In this document: one piece after another, positions 1 to 6,380 of the stretch
How positions within the stretch are numbered: the stretch's first letter is position 1
Layout of the letters: every line of letters begins with the position of its first letter
Source of the DNA: DASPLH01 sp035627675
GTDB taxonomy: Bacteria; Acidobacteriota; Terriglobia; Terriglobales; Acidobacteriaceae
Assembly (NCBI GenBank): GCA_035627675.1
Contig: DASPLH010000218.1
Location: 1-13,509 of the forward strand
DNA length: 13,509 bases
Direction of reading: 5' to 3'
The notes under the pieces: model-generated
Database searches by the model: none
What the model was told of the DNA's origin: nothing
Seen by the model: only the letters and a program-made list of their open reading frames with translations
Made by a program: the position numbers and the translations under genes

Positions 1-213
1 AACGGCGAAGGGAAGATCCCCACGCAACTGCTGATCTACACCTACGATGTCGCGGGCGTGCAATACGAGTGCTCGCAGGACGTCACACATCTGCGGCCGT
101 TCATCGACTTGCACTCATGCCGCCTCGGACTGCCAACCAGCATCAAGTACGACCCGCATAACCCCGGAAACTCGGTCGTGATCTCCGAGGAGTGGAGCGG
201 TCTCCGCAAGTAG
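1..213 (+). CDS. C-terminal part of a DUF3592-like hypothetical protein (5' end outside window)
   Basis: Frame 1 is open from the first base to a TAG at 211-213 and gives 70 residues. The end contains SIKYDPHNPGNSVV, which resembles the YDPxNPxxAVL signature near the C terminus of DUF3592-type proteins (small membrane-associated proteins of unknown role). The stretch before it (LLIYTYDVAGVQYECSQDV) has the alternating pattern of beta strands. The start and any membrane segments lie outside the window. The stop codon directly touches the stop of the minus-strand gene that follows, so the two genes converge with no gap and no visible terminator. Family assignment is from motif memory only and is moderate; the role is unknown. 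Confidence 0.6.
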   Translation, partial: NGEGKIPTQLLIYTYDVAGVQYECSQDVTHLRPFIDLHSCRLGLPTSIKYDPHNPGNSVVISEEWSGLRK

Positions 214-723
214 CTATCGCAGGCGCAGATTCAGAAAGCGCAGGTTCGGCGCGGCCTGGTTCCATTCGCTGGAAACGTGCTCGAGCGTGATGCGCACCGC
301 CTTCGACTGCCCGGCTGGAATCGGTGCCTGTCCGAGGTCCATGAGGTCGGGATAGCCCGCGAGCTGGTTCGCCTGTAGCGCCCGCACGGGCAGCACTTCC
401 TTCTGCACAACTTCGCCCAGTGTGTTGTAGAAGGTCGCCTCGACCTGCGCCCCGGCGAGAGTCTGCTGGCCGGCGTTATGCAGGGCGAAGTCGAGATACG
501 TCACCGTGCCGCCGACGAAATTTTCGGCCCGGCTCAGGCGCATGTCGCTGACCTGGAGATTCTGCGCGTACGGATCTGGCTGCGAGGCCGTCGTTTGCCG
601 AGTTCTCCCGAGGATCGCGATCGCCGCGACGACCAGTATGACGAGACCGAGCCCGACGAGCATGGGGACATAGTTACGTTCCTGACGCTGTTCGGGTTGC
701 GGCATAAAAGTAGGATCTGCCAT
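214..723 (-). CDS. Single-pass membrane-anchored protein, DUF2393/FxLyD-like exported domain
   Basis: This reads as 169 residues starting MADPTFMPQPEQ. A short polar N terminus is followed by one hydrophobic segment at about residues 20-38 (VPMLVGLGLVILVVAAIAIL) and then a beta-rich domain. That domain carries LDFALHNAGQQTLAGAQVEATFYN and ends LRFLNLRLR, an immunoglobulin-like layout seen in DUF2393 and FxLyD-type proteins. It probably sits outside the membrane, anchored by the single helix. The frame stays open 64 codons further upstream, but that extension would run through the promoter of the divergent gene and looks noncoding (Arg/Lys/Cys rich), so I chose the ATG at 723. Two closer ATGs at 735 and 732 are possible. 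No clear Shine-Dalgarno is visible. Function unknown. Confidence 0.7.
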   Translation of the reverse strand: MADPTFMPQPEQRQERNYVPMLVGLGLVILVVAAIAILGRTRQTTASQPDPYAQNLQVSDMRLSRAENFVGGTVTYLDFALHNAGQQTLAGAQVEATFYNTLGEVVQKEVLPVRALQANQLAGYPDLMDLGQAPIPAGQSKAVRITLEHVSSEWNQAAPNLRFLNLRLR

Positions 724-822
724 GGCGCACATCATTCTACGGGTCGTGTCACGGCGCAAGTTCTTGCGAAGAAACTTGTCTGGATAGGAACCTTTGGGTA
801 CCCGGGTAACCAGTGACTTACA

Positions 823-851
823 TTGACCGTGTGACCTTAGTTCACTATAGT
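823..851 (+). promoter_or_regulatory. Sigma70-type promoter for the GGDEF/HD-GYP gene
   Basis: TTGACC at 823-828 and TATAGT at 846-851 are separated by exactly 17 bp, close to the sigma70 consensus (TTGACA, 17 bp, TATAAT). A transcript would start near 858, about 20 bases before the GTG at 878 and 50 before the ATG at 908. It is the best promoter match I found in the window. It lies between two divergent genes and faces the c-di-GMP gene. Confidence 0.7.
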
Positions 852-877
852 TTGCTCCATCCCAAAGAACGGCCTTA

Positions 878-3800
878 GTGTCCCCCCACACCGCCGCTGC
901 GCCACCCATGAACACTCTACTGGCGGGTTCGCTCGTTGTGCCTGGAGTCGTGGCACTCGTGTTCCTGCTCGTAATCAGTTATCTCCAGCGCCAGACTCGT
1001 GAACGTCAGTTCCTTCTCTGGGAGCTGACCTGGGCGGCCTACTGCGCACATTTTGTCCTCGTGGCCGCCTCCGTCGTGAGCGGAAGTTGGGTGTTGCTGG
1101 CCCTCGCGCGGACGTGCCTGGTTGGCATGATGCTGGCGCTGGTTATTTCGGGCCGATGGATGCGGCGCGCCAGCGAACCGAGCCTGCACTGGACAGAGAT
1201 CGCGCTGGCCCTGGGCGGCATAGCCTGGGCCTTTCTCGGCCTGGCGCCGACGCCGATCGCGCGTTTGTTCTCGCGCACTTCGCCTGAAATCGGCATGGCC
1301 GTGGTGTTCGCATTCGCGGCGTGGCGGTTCTATCGGATCGGAACCCGCAGGGACTCGCTGGGTTTCCGTGTCATTGCCATCTCGCTCGGCATCTGGGCGC
1401 TGTTGCTCGACGCCACACAGTTCGGCGTCTACTTCCCGCGGCTGGCCGCCCTTGCCGCCGTGCTCCACCCGGTGCCGCAGGTGCTCCTGGGCGTCTCGAT
1501 GGTCATGGTGATGTTCGAGCACGAGAGGCGCACCGTTCAGGAGAACGCGCTGGCGCTCTCCTCGCTCGACGTGGACGCCGCCAAGCTGCACACGCCTTCC
1601 GACCTGGAATCGGCGGTGACCAAGCTGCTGGACCGCCTGCTGCCGCAGACCCGGACCAACCGCGCGTTGCTCTACATAGCCGAGCCGTATCGCGGCATTC
1701 TGCCGTCGGTTCAACGCGGCTGGAGCAGCGATGTCTTCCACCGCATCCTGCGCGAGGACCTGTGCAAGCCGCTCGTTGACCTCGTGTACCGTCGCGGAGG
1801 CGTCGCTACGCTCCGCAGTCCCGGGTTCGACAACCAGCCGGGCCTCGGCCCTGACACCCAGAAAGCGCTAAGCGCGCTGTTTGAGGCATGCGGCGCGGCG
1901 ACGGCCATTACGGCCATCGGCATACAAGGGCGTGATCGCCAGCTCGGCGTGCTGCTGTTTCCCCACGCCAGCAAGAGGACCTTCGGGGCGGCGGAACTGC
2001 GCCTGCTGCTTGCGCTGACCATGCAGGTCGGCACCACTCTGGACAACTACGTGCTCATGCACGAGGCGCACCGTCGCACTCGCGAGTCCGAGATGCTGAC
2101 GCAGATCGGGCAGGCCATCAGCTCGCGGCTGGATCCCGATGAAGTCTTGCGCGCCATTCACACCGAACTCAGCCGCCTGTTCGATGCGGGCACCTTTTAT
2201 ATCGCGTTCACCGATGGCAACGATCTCCGCTTCGAGTTCGAGACCATTGAAGGCGTGGTGCAGCCAAAGCGCTCGCGCACGAAGGTCAACGGACTGGCCG
2301 AATACATCGTGCGAACGGGCGAGCCCTTGCTGATCCGGTCGGACGTGCTGGAACGCAAGGCGAAGCTGGGCGTCAGCTACGGCGGGCGTGGGGCGAGGTC
2401 GTTCGTTGGAGTCCCGATCACGATGGGCGGGCGCACGGCCGGCGCGGTCTGCGCGCTGAGTTTCGATCGCGAGTTCGTCTTCGAACAGCGCGACCTGGAA
2501 GTCCTCCAGACCGCGGCGGGACAACTGGCTGTCGCGATGGAGAACGCGCTGCTGTACTCCGAAGCCAACCGGCGCGCTCAGTATCTCTTGTTCCTCAACA
2601 ACGTCGCGAATACCGCCATCTCCAGCCAGGACACGGAAGACATGCTGGCCGCCATCGTCAGCGAGATTCAGAAGAACTTCGACTTCGACCACATCGGCAT
2701 CGGTATCGTGGACTACAAGTCGAAGGACATCGAGATCAAGGCGGAGGCCGGCAGCGCCAGCGGACTGATCGGGCGCCGCATCCCGGTCGGAGTGGGGATC
2801 CTCGGGCGAGTAGCTCGCAGCGGAGAAACGGCCGTAATCCAGAACAAGGGAGAGCCGCACCTGCTCGGCCTTCTTCCGGACGCCCGATCGGTCATCTGTA
2901 TTCCGCTTCGTTATGGCGAGACTCTGCTGGGCTTGCTCAACGTAGAGAGCCGAAAAGAGAACGCGTTCGCCCAGCAGGACATCCTGCTGCTCAACACGCT
3001 CGCCGACCTGGTCGCCACCGCGCTGCACAACGCAATGGTGTTCCAGAAGATGCAGCAGCAGTCCATCACCGACAGCCTGACCGGCGTGAAGACGCGGGGT
3101 TATTTCCTGGAGGCGCTGCAGTCCGAGTGGAAGCGCGCCTCGCGGTCCGGCCGCCCGTTCTCGATCGTGCTGATCGACCTCGACAAGTTCAAAGAGGTAA
3201 ACGACACGATGGGTCACCTGGAAGGCGACCTCGTGCTCGCGCGCGTTGGGCGTCTGCTTGAACAGAAGTGCCGCCAGTCCAACGTAGTGGCCCGCTACGG
3301 CGGAGACGAGTTCATGGTGCTGATGCCCGAGACCAGCGTGGACCAGGGACAGATCCTCGCCGAACGCCTGCGCCTGTGGCTTGCCACCGATCCCATGCTC
3401 AACGAACGACGCGTTACGGGCAGCTTCGGTGTCGCGTCATTCCCGATCCACGGCGGCACGGTTGAGGAACTCATCCGTGTGGCCGACGCCGGCATGTATG
3501 TCAGCAAGCACGCAGGCGGCAACCGCGTCTCGACCGCGGAGATCCCGCGTGACGCCTACGACGGGGCGCTCGAGCATCGTCAGCGGTTGCTGTCGTTCAT
3601 CGACTCGTTCCTCAACCGCGACCGTATCGAAGTCAAAGATTCCGACGAACTGGTTTCGGCCCTGCGCCGCCTCAGCGCTCCGCTGCCTCCCGAGCAGTGC
3701 CGCGAACTGCTGATGGAGGCAATGAAGACCATCGTGCACGCCGCCGAGCTTCGCGAGGCGGGCGCGAGCACCCACGGAGATGCTGTCTCGACCTACGCCG

Positions 3801-4285
3801 AGATTCTTGGCCGGCGCGTGGGATTCACCGAGAAGGAAATCGAAGAACTGCGCTTCGCTGCTGCCGTGCACGACATCGGCAAGCTGGTGGTCCCGGCCGA
3901 GATACTGAACTACTCGGGCGTGTTGAGCCCTGAATCGCGCCGCATCGTGGAGCGACACACCATCTTCGGGTCCGACCTGGTGAACCTTCTGCCCGGCGGC
4001 AGCGTCATGGCGAATTGGGTTCGACACCATCACGAGCGCATGGACGGCACCGGCTACCCCGACCGTCTCGCGGGCGAGGCGATCCCGCTCGGAGCGCGCA
4101 TCATCGCCGTCGCCGACGCCTACGTGACGATGACTACGGACCTGCCGTTCTCGGCCGCTCGCAGCCCGGGAGAGGCACTGGCAGAGCTGGAGTCCATACC
4201 GCATCTGCTGGACGCCAAGCTCATCCGGGCGCTTGCGGAACATGTGCGAAGCATCTCGTCATCCGCGGCCCGCGCCCACGACTAA
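878..4285 (+). CDS. Membrane-bound 3xGAF-GGDEF-HD-GYP protein (bifunctional c-di-GMP synthase/phosphodiesterase)
   Basis: The predicted protein has 1135 residues. Residues about 11-213 form roughly seven membrane helices. Three GAF-like sensory domains follow (about 237-395, the most divergent; 404-560; 571-725). The GGDEF domain (about 728-888) has DSLTGVKTR, IDLDKFKEVNDTMGH and the intact catalytic RYGGDEF at 806-812, so diguanylate cyclase activity is expected. The inhibitory I-site, normally RxxD, reads RQSN at 799-802. The HD-GYP domain (about 960-1120) has HDIGK (998-1002), H1027, HHERMDGTGYP (1051-1061) and D1080, so c-di-GMP hydrolysis is also expected. The usual RPYR after D1080 is replaced by LPFS. 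The start is uncertain: GTG 878, or ATG 908 (MNTLLAGS, residue 11), neither with a clear ribosome site. A sigma70-like promoter lies just upstream. It appears monocistronic. Net direction of the enzyme cannot be told from sequence. Confidence 0.93.
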   Translation: MSPHTAAAPPMNTLLAGSLVVPGVVALVFLLVISYLQRQTRERQFLLWELTWAAYCAHFVLVAASVVSGSWVLLALARTCLVGMMLALVISGRWMRRASEPSLHWTEIALALGGIAWAFLGLAPTPIARLFSRTSPEIGMAVVFAFAAWRFYRIGTRRDSLGFRVIAISLGIWALLLDATQFGVYFPRLAALAAVLHPVPQVLLGVSMVMVMFEHERRTVQENALALSSLDVDAAKLHTPSDLESAVTKLLDRLLPQTRTNRALLYIAEPYRGILPSVQRGWSSDVFHRILREDLCKPLVDLVYRRGGVATLRSPGFDNQPGLGPDTQKALSALFEACGAATAITAIGIQGRDRQLGVLLFPHASKRTFGAAELRLLLALTMQVGTTLDNYVLMHEAHRRTRESEMLTQIGQAISSRLDPDEVLRAIHTELSRLFDAGTFYIAFTDGNDLRFEFETIEGVVQPKRSRTKVNGLAEYIVRTGEPLLIRSDVLERKAKLGVSYGGRGARSFVGVPITMGGRTAGAVCALSFDREFVFEQRDLEVLQTAAGQLAVAMENALLYSEANRRAQYLLFLNNVANTAISSQDTEDMLAAIVSEIQKNFDFDHIGIGIVDYKSKDIEIKAEAGSASGLIGRRIPVGVGILGRVARSGETAVIQNKGEPHLLGLLPDARSVICIPLRYGETLLGLLNVESRKENAFAQQDILLLNTLADLVATALHNAMVFQKMQQQSITDSLTGVKTRGYFLEALQSEWKRASRSGRPFSIVLIDLDKFKEVNDTMGHLEGDLVLARVGRLLEQKCRQSNVVARYGGDEFMVLMPETSVDQGQILAERLRLWLATDPMLNERRVTGSFGVASFPIHGGTVEELIRVADAGMYVSKHAGGNRVSTAEIPRDAYDGALEHRQRLLSFIDSFLNRDRIEVKDSDELVSALRRLSAPLPPEQCRELLMEAMKTIVHAAELREAGASTHGDAVSTYAEILGRRVGFTEKEIEELRFAAAVHDIGKLVVPAEILNYSGVLSPESRRIVERHTIFGSDLVNLLPGGSVMANWVRHHHERMDGTGYPDRLAGEAIPLGARIIAVADAYVTMTTDLPFSAARSPGEALAELESIPHLLDAKLIRALAEHVRSISSSAARAHD

Positions 4286-4335
4286 GGCGAATTCGAACCT
4301 CGGACGGAACCAGGGTTTAAAGGTGCTGGTTGCGA

Positions 4336-4352
4336 GATAGGGTGTGATAAGG
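4336..4352 (+). repeat. Left copy of a perfect 17-bp inverted repeat bounding the small-gene segment
   Basis: GATAGGGTGTGATAAGG here is the exact reverse complement of the sequence at 6280-6296. The two copies face each other across 1961 bp that hold all four small genes. The left copy runs directly into the first copy of the ~45-bp repeated element. No direct duplication of the flanks is evident. It could be a terminal inverted repeat of a mobile unit, or the two halves of one hairpin element now separated. Confidence 0.75.
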
Positions 4353-4353
4353 G

Positions 4354-4398
4354 CTGTCACCGCCAACAATCATGGAACTCAGTTCCGATTCGGCGTAA
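4354..4398 (+). repeat. Repeated ~45-bp promoter-like element, copy 1
   Basis: The copy contains TGTCACC (4355-4361), CCAACAATC, GGAAC (4374-4378) and GCGTAA (4393-4398). GGAAC begins 19 bp after TGTYACC in all three copies in this window, and 14 bp separate GGAAC from GCGTAA here. The GGAAC/GCGTAA pair resembles an ECF-type or general-stress sigma promoter (GGAAC, about 16 bp, CGTT-like), although the gap is a little short. It lies 32 bp upstream of the ATG of the four-helix membrane protein. Confidence 0.7.
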
Positions 4399-4430
4399 AG
4401 TGCGGGAATTTCAGTACCTGAGTCGTGCGA

Positions 4431-4805
4431 ATGAGACCGTCTTGGCTTCTGCTAAACGCCGCTGTTGTCGCGCTGTTCGTTGTGGGCGCGATTCTCTTTG
4501 CAGTCGTGCTGCCGGGTGTCGGCGTCAAGTGGTTCCTTCTTGCCGCCCTGACAGTGCTTACATTCGCAGCCATCGTCGGAGTCAATCGACAGCGCTGGAA
4601 TCTGCCCATGTTTTGGGCTGTAATCGCTCTACTGTGTGTTCTCCATGTCGGCGCATACGCGAGTTTGCTGTGGCGGGTCGAGAAGTGGCCCGGGCCGTTA
4701 TTCGTCGCAATCTTCGTTGCGGAAGTCATCGGCCTCAACGCAGTGGTCGGGTATTTTCCCGCGACATGCAAGATAACTGACGATAAATCGCCATCTCACC
4801 AGTAA
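4431..4805 (+). CDS. Small four-helix membrane protein, unknown function
   Basis: The protein is 124 residues (MRPSWLLLNA...). Four hydrophobic segments are visible at about 6-28, 33-51, 59-81 and 88-110, followed by a short polar tail ending DDKSPSHQ. I recognise no family. A GTG at 4425 would add two residues; the ATG at 4431 is preferred, though neither has a Shine-Dalgarno. The last codons (Pro-Ser-His-Gln) are written by the repeat CCATCTCACCA that also forms the left arm of the junction hairpin, so the gene's 3' end and the repeat overlap, as often happens in gene cassettes. GC content is lower than in the flanking genes. A promoter-like repeated element lies just upstream. Confidence 0.6.
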   Translation: MRPSWLLLNAAVVALFVVGAILFAVVLPGVGVKWFLLAALTVLTFAAIVGVNRQRWNLPMFWAVIALLCVLHVGAYASLLWRVEKWPGPLFVAIFVAEVIGLNAVVGYFPATCKITDDKSPSHQ

Positions 4806-4835
4806 TCCAGAACGGCACGATTGATGGTGGGATGG
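4791..4835 (+). repeat. Junction inverted repeat between small genes 1 and 2
   Basis: CCATCTCACCA (4791-4801) can pair with TGGTGGGATGG (4825-4835) over 11 positions, with one G-T wobble and a 23-base loop. The right arm runs into the second repeated element (GGGCTGTTACC). Outside the arms, TAAC at 4774-4777 and GTTA at 4839-4842 could extend the fold, making it a structure of about 74 bp. There is no T run after it, so it does not look like a standard terminator. Confidence 0.65.
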
Positions 4836-4836
4836 G

Positions 4837-4881
4837 CTGTTACCAACAACAATCGTGGAACTCTGCTGAAAAGTGGCGTAA
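4837..4881 (+). repeat. Repeated ~45-bp promoter-like element, copy 2
   Basis: The copy contains TGTTACC (4838-4844), CAACAATC, GGAAC (4857-4861), a 14-bp gap and GCGTAA (4876-4881). It keeps the same internal spacing as copy 1 and its core differs at only a few positions, while the gap between GGAAC and GCGTAA is unrelated in sequence, as expected for a promoter spacer. It lies 23 bp upstream of the start of the next small gene. Confidence 0.7.
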
Positions 4882-4904
4882 CGTGCTGGGGTGAGGAGAC
4901 TTGA

Positions 4905-5282
4905 ATGCCGTTCCGAGTAGCAATCGGGCGTTGTGATTCTCGCCCACCATATCGAACTGCGGTGGACGAGACCGTCTGCACCACCATCCGACAGCGATTG
5001 TCCGACTGGAAGCAGCGTTTACCTGATGATGCGGTTGTGATTCCGACTGAAGCGTTCGAGGACACCATTGTAGGCGGTCATCACGTCACGCTTGGAACTT
5101 ACAAGCTTGATGTTGCGAATGGCGAAACGCTCGTTGTGTTCCAAGCACTCGTGCATACGTGGTCGCGGCCAACCTTCCTTTCTCTAGGAGCCGTGGGCAG
5201 GATGTATGCCGAAGGGTTGCTGCTCAAGGAAGATGGAAACGTTGAACCGGCGTCAGATGACCTCATGTGGCAATTCCGGTGA
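4905..5282 (+). CDS. Small hypothetical protein (125 aa)
   Basis: The start ATG at 4905 has a strong Shine-Dalgarno, GAGGAG at 4893-4898, with 6-base spacing, which makes this the best-supported start among the small genes. The product looks soluble and cytoplasmic: no signal peptide, no hydrophobic helix, a helical stretch near residues 25-40 (TIRQRLSDWKQRLP), then likely beta strands (HHVTLGTYKLDVANGETLVVFQALVHTW). It ends DDLMWQFR. I recognise no family. The next gene overlaps its 3' end in another frame, which suggests translational coupling, for example a two-protein unit. GC is about 55% in the lines counted. Confidence 0.62.
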   Translation: MPFRVAIGRCDSRPPYRTAVDETVCTTIRQRLSDWKQRLPDDAVVIPTEAFEDTIVGGHHVTLGTYKLDVANGETLVVFQALVHTWSRPTFLSLGAVGRMYAEGLLLKEDGNVEPASDDLMWQFR

Positions 5283-5694
5283 GGATGATTGGCGAGAAAT
5301 CGTCATCTCGCAAACAATCAAAGGCCCGGATTGGTTACGGGATGGCCTGTTCACGCCAGCTATCTGGAACTGGCCTTCTGCTCAGAGTAAAGTGACTGCT
5401 GTGGACGATACGACTAGAAGCGCAATAGCAGACTCGCTTGATGAATTAGCAGCACAGGACGCCTGGAACGGCACCCTTTGGCAGAAGTGCTATGAGTTGG
5501 TGTCTGCGAACGTCAATGAGGACGAACTGCTCGGTTACGTTTACGACGACATCATTCACTATTCCGGCAGAAGGCTTTTCAGGTCGGTGCCTGTCGCAAC
5601 GGATTTCAACGCGTATCGTCAGGAGTTCCGCAACGTAGCAACTGCGCTGCGTTGTCGCATGTCGCTGGCCGAATACAAACGCCAGTGCGAGTAA
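5233..5694 (+). CDS. Small hypothetical protein overlapping the preceding gene (about 153 aa)
   Basis: This frame is clearly coding from about 5281 on (EDDWREIVISQTIKGPDWL... to EYKRQCE), but the start is unclear. ATGs at 5206, 5233 and 5257 all lie inside the preceding gene, giving overlaps of 77, 50 and 26 bases. I list 5233, where AAGGA lies just before (2-base spacing, tighter than ideal); 5257 is about as likely. The product looks soluble, is rich in Trp and acidic residues and mostly helical (SAIADSLDELAAQDAWNGTLWQKCYELV). No family is recognised. The overlap suggests it is co-translated with the upstream gene. A frameshift splitting one longer gene of about 260 residues cannot be excluded. 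Confidence 0.55.
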   Translation: METLNRRQMTSCGNSGEDDWREIVISQTIKGPDWLRDGLFTPAIWNWPSAQSKVTAVDDTTRSAIADSLDELAAQDAWNGTLWQKCYELVSANVNEDELLGYVYDDIIHYSGRRLFRSVPVATDFNAYRQEFRNVATALRCRMSLAEYKRQCE

Positions 5695-5706
5695 CGGTCA
5701 TTTACT

Positions 5707-5764
5707 GGTGATATATCGCCATCCCACTCTCTATCCAGAGTCGCGGAATAAGTTATGAGATGCC
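5707..5764 (+). repeat. Junction repeat between small genes 2b and 3
   Basis: CGCCATCCCAC (5717-5727) matches CGCCATCTCAC in the first junction (4790-4799 region) and is followed by TATCCAGA, again similar to the first junction (AATCCAGA). The right arm TATGAGATGCC (5755-5764 region) pairs only imperfectly with it. An inner CTCT/AGAG hairpin is possible. GGTGATATATCGCC at 5707-5720 is itself palindromic except for one pair. The right arm leads into TGTTACC of the third repeated element. Overall this is a second, weaker copy of the structure between small genes 1 and 2. Confidence 0.5.
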
Positions 5765-5806
5765 TGTTACCGCCAACTATCTGGGAACCTGACGCTTTGA
5801 GCGTAA
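5764..5806 (+). repeat. Repeated ~45-bp promoter-like element, copy 3
   Basis: The copy contains TGTTACC (5765-5771), GCCAACTATC, GGAAC (5784-5788) and GCGTAA (5801-5806). The gap between GGAAC and GCGTAA is 12 bp here rather than 14. GCGTAA ends only 9 bases before the GTG start of the next gene. If GCGTAA acts as a -10 element, the transcript would begin at or next to the start codon. Confidence 0.65.
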
Positions 5807-5815
5807 GCTGACGAT

Positions 5816-6265
5816 GTGAATAGCGCAGTGTTGAAGACCCTCAAGACGGTTTCCTTCGTGCTTATCGCTGCGACCGCCGTTCTCGCAGCTTGGGTCGCTG
5901 TTCGCTGGAATGCGCCGCCTCTCAATATCGTTCACGAACCTTCTGGCGTGACCGTGGACTTGAGCAGTTTCGGCGAGTACCCAACAACAGTGAAACGGAT
6001 ACGTCTTTGTCAAGCGAACGACGGTCAAGTGCTGTGGGAAGTTCGCGGCAACAACGGGACTACCCAACTGCACGCCTTTCGCCTGAAGGAAGGCGACAAT
6101 CCAGCGCAAATTGACACGGACCACGGCCGCTACCATGTCGTGGTGCCTCAGCAGTCGCCATCTTTTCCGCTTCGCGCTGGCGTGAGATATCGACTCGAAG
6201 CATGGCGCGGAAGCACAGTCGCGAGCAGGAGAACGGCAGTGTTTGAGTTGGGCGGTGAACGATAG
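5816..6265 (+). CDS. Small membrane-anchored exported protein, unknown function
   Basis: The protein is 149 residues. It starts at a GTG (the overlapping ATG at 5814 meets TGA at once and is not usable). One hydrophobic segment at about 12-30 (VSFVLIAATAVLAAWVAV) is followed by a beta-rich domain likely outside the membrane: PSGVTVDLSSFGEYPTTVKR, LWEVRGNNGTTQLHAF, RYRLEAWRGSTVASRRTAVF. There is no lipobox cysteine next to the hydrophobic segment and no family I recognise. It is the third unit of the repeat-bounded segment. There is no Shine-Dalgarno; the GCGTAA of the repeated element lies 9 bases upstream, so leaderless expression is possible. Confidence 0.6.
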   Translation: MNSAVLKTLKTVSFVLIAATAVLAAWVAVRWNAPPLNIVHEPSGVTVDLSSFGEYPTTVKRIRLCQANDGQVLWEVRGNNGTTQLHAFRLKEGDNPAQIDTDHGRYHVVVPQQSPSFPLRAGVRYRLEAWRGSTVASRRTAVFELGGER

Positions 6266-6279
6266 GTGTTGAGAAATCG

Positions 6280-6296
6280 CCTTATCACACCCTATC
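6280..6296 (-). repeat. Right copy of the perfect 17-bp inverted repeat
   Basis: CCTTATCACACCCTATC is the exact reverse complement of 4336-4352. It follows AAATCGCC, which also precedes or overlaps the left arms of the two internal junctions (AAATCGCC near 4785, ATATCGCC near 5713). So this end carries the left half of a junction element whose right half sits 1.9 kb upstream at 4336. Confidence 0.75.
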
Positions 6297-6339
6297 GCTC
6301 TTGAACCGCGAACCTGCTAAGTTTCGTCTCTCATTAGAA

Positions 6340-6364
6340 AACCCCGGCCGCTCTGGCCGGGGTT
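6340..6364. terminator. Rho-independent terminator between convergent genes
   Basis: AACCCCGGCC (6340-6349) pairs perfectly with GGCCGGGGTT (6355-6364) around a 5-base loop, GCTCT. Read on the minus strand the stem is followed by TTTTCTAAT, a fair T run, so it should end the peptidase transcript that finishes at 6381. On the plus strand the tail is TTCTTC, so it may also stop reading from the small-gene segment. Confidence 0.85.
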
Positions 6365-6380
6365 CTTCACGTGAACGCTC

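Noticed and set aside
724..915. N-terminal extension of the minus-strand membrane protein up to 915
   Set aside because: The extension crosses the promoter and start of the divergent gene, and its composition looks noncoding. The ATG at 723 sits just before a typical polar N terminus and membrane helix.
1868..3217. Minus-strand open frame opposite the GAF/GGDEF region
   Set aside because: It has no recognisable domain, and the plus strand carries continuous GAF and GGDEF motifs.
4772..5772. Canonical integron attC sites between the small genes
   Set aside because: The right core is GTTACCR or GTCACCG rather than GTTRRRY, and no integron integrase is in the window. Kept only as an attC-like hypothesis.
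4336..6296. Classical insertion sequence or transposon
   Set aside because: There is a perfect inverted repeat, but no transposase motif in any of the four small genes and no visible target-site duplication at the outer ends.
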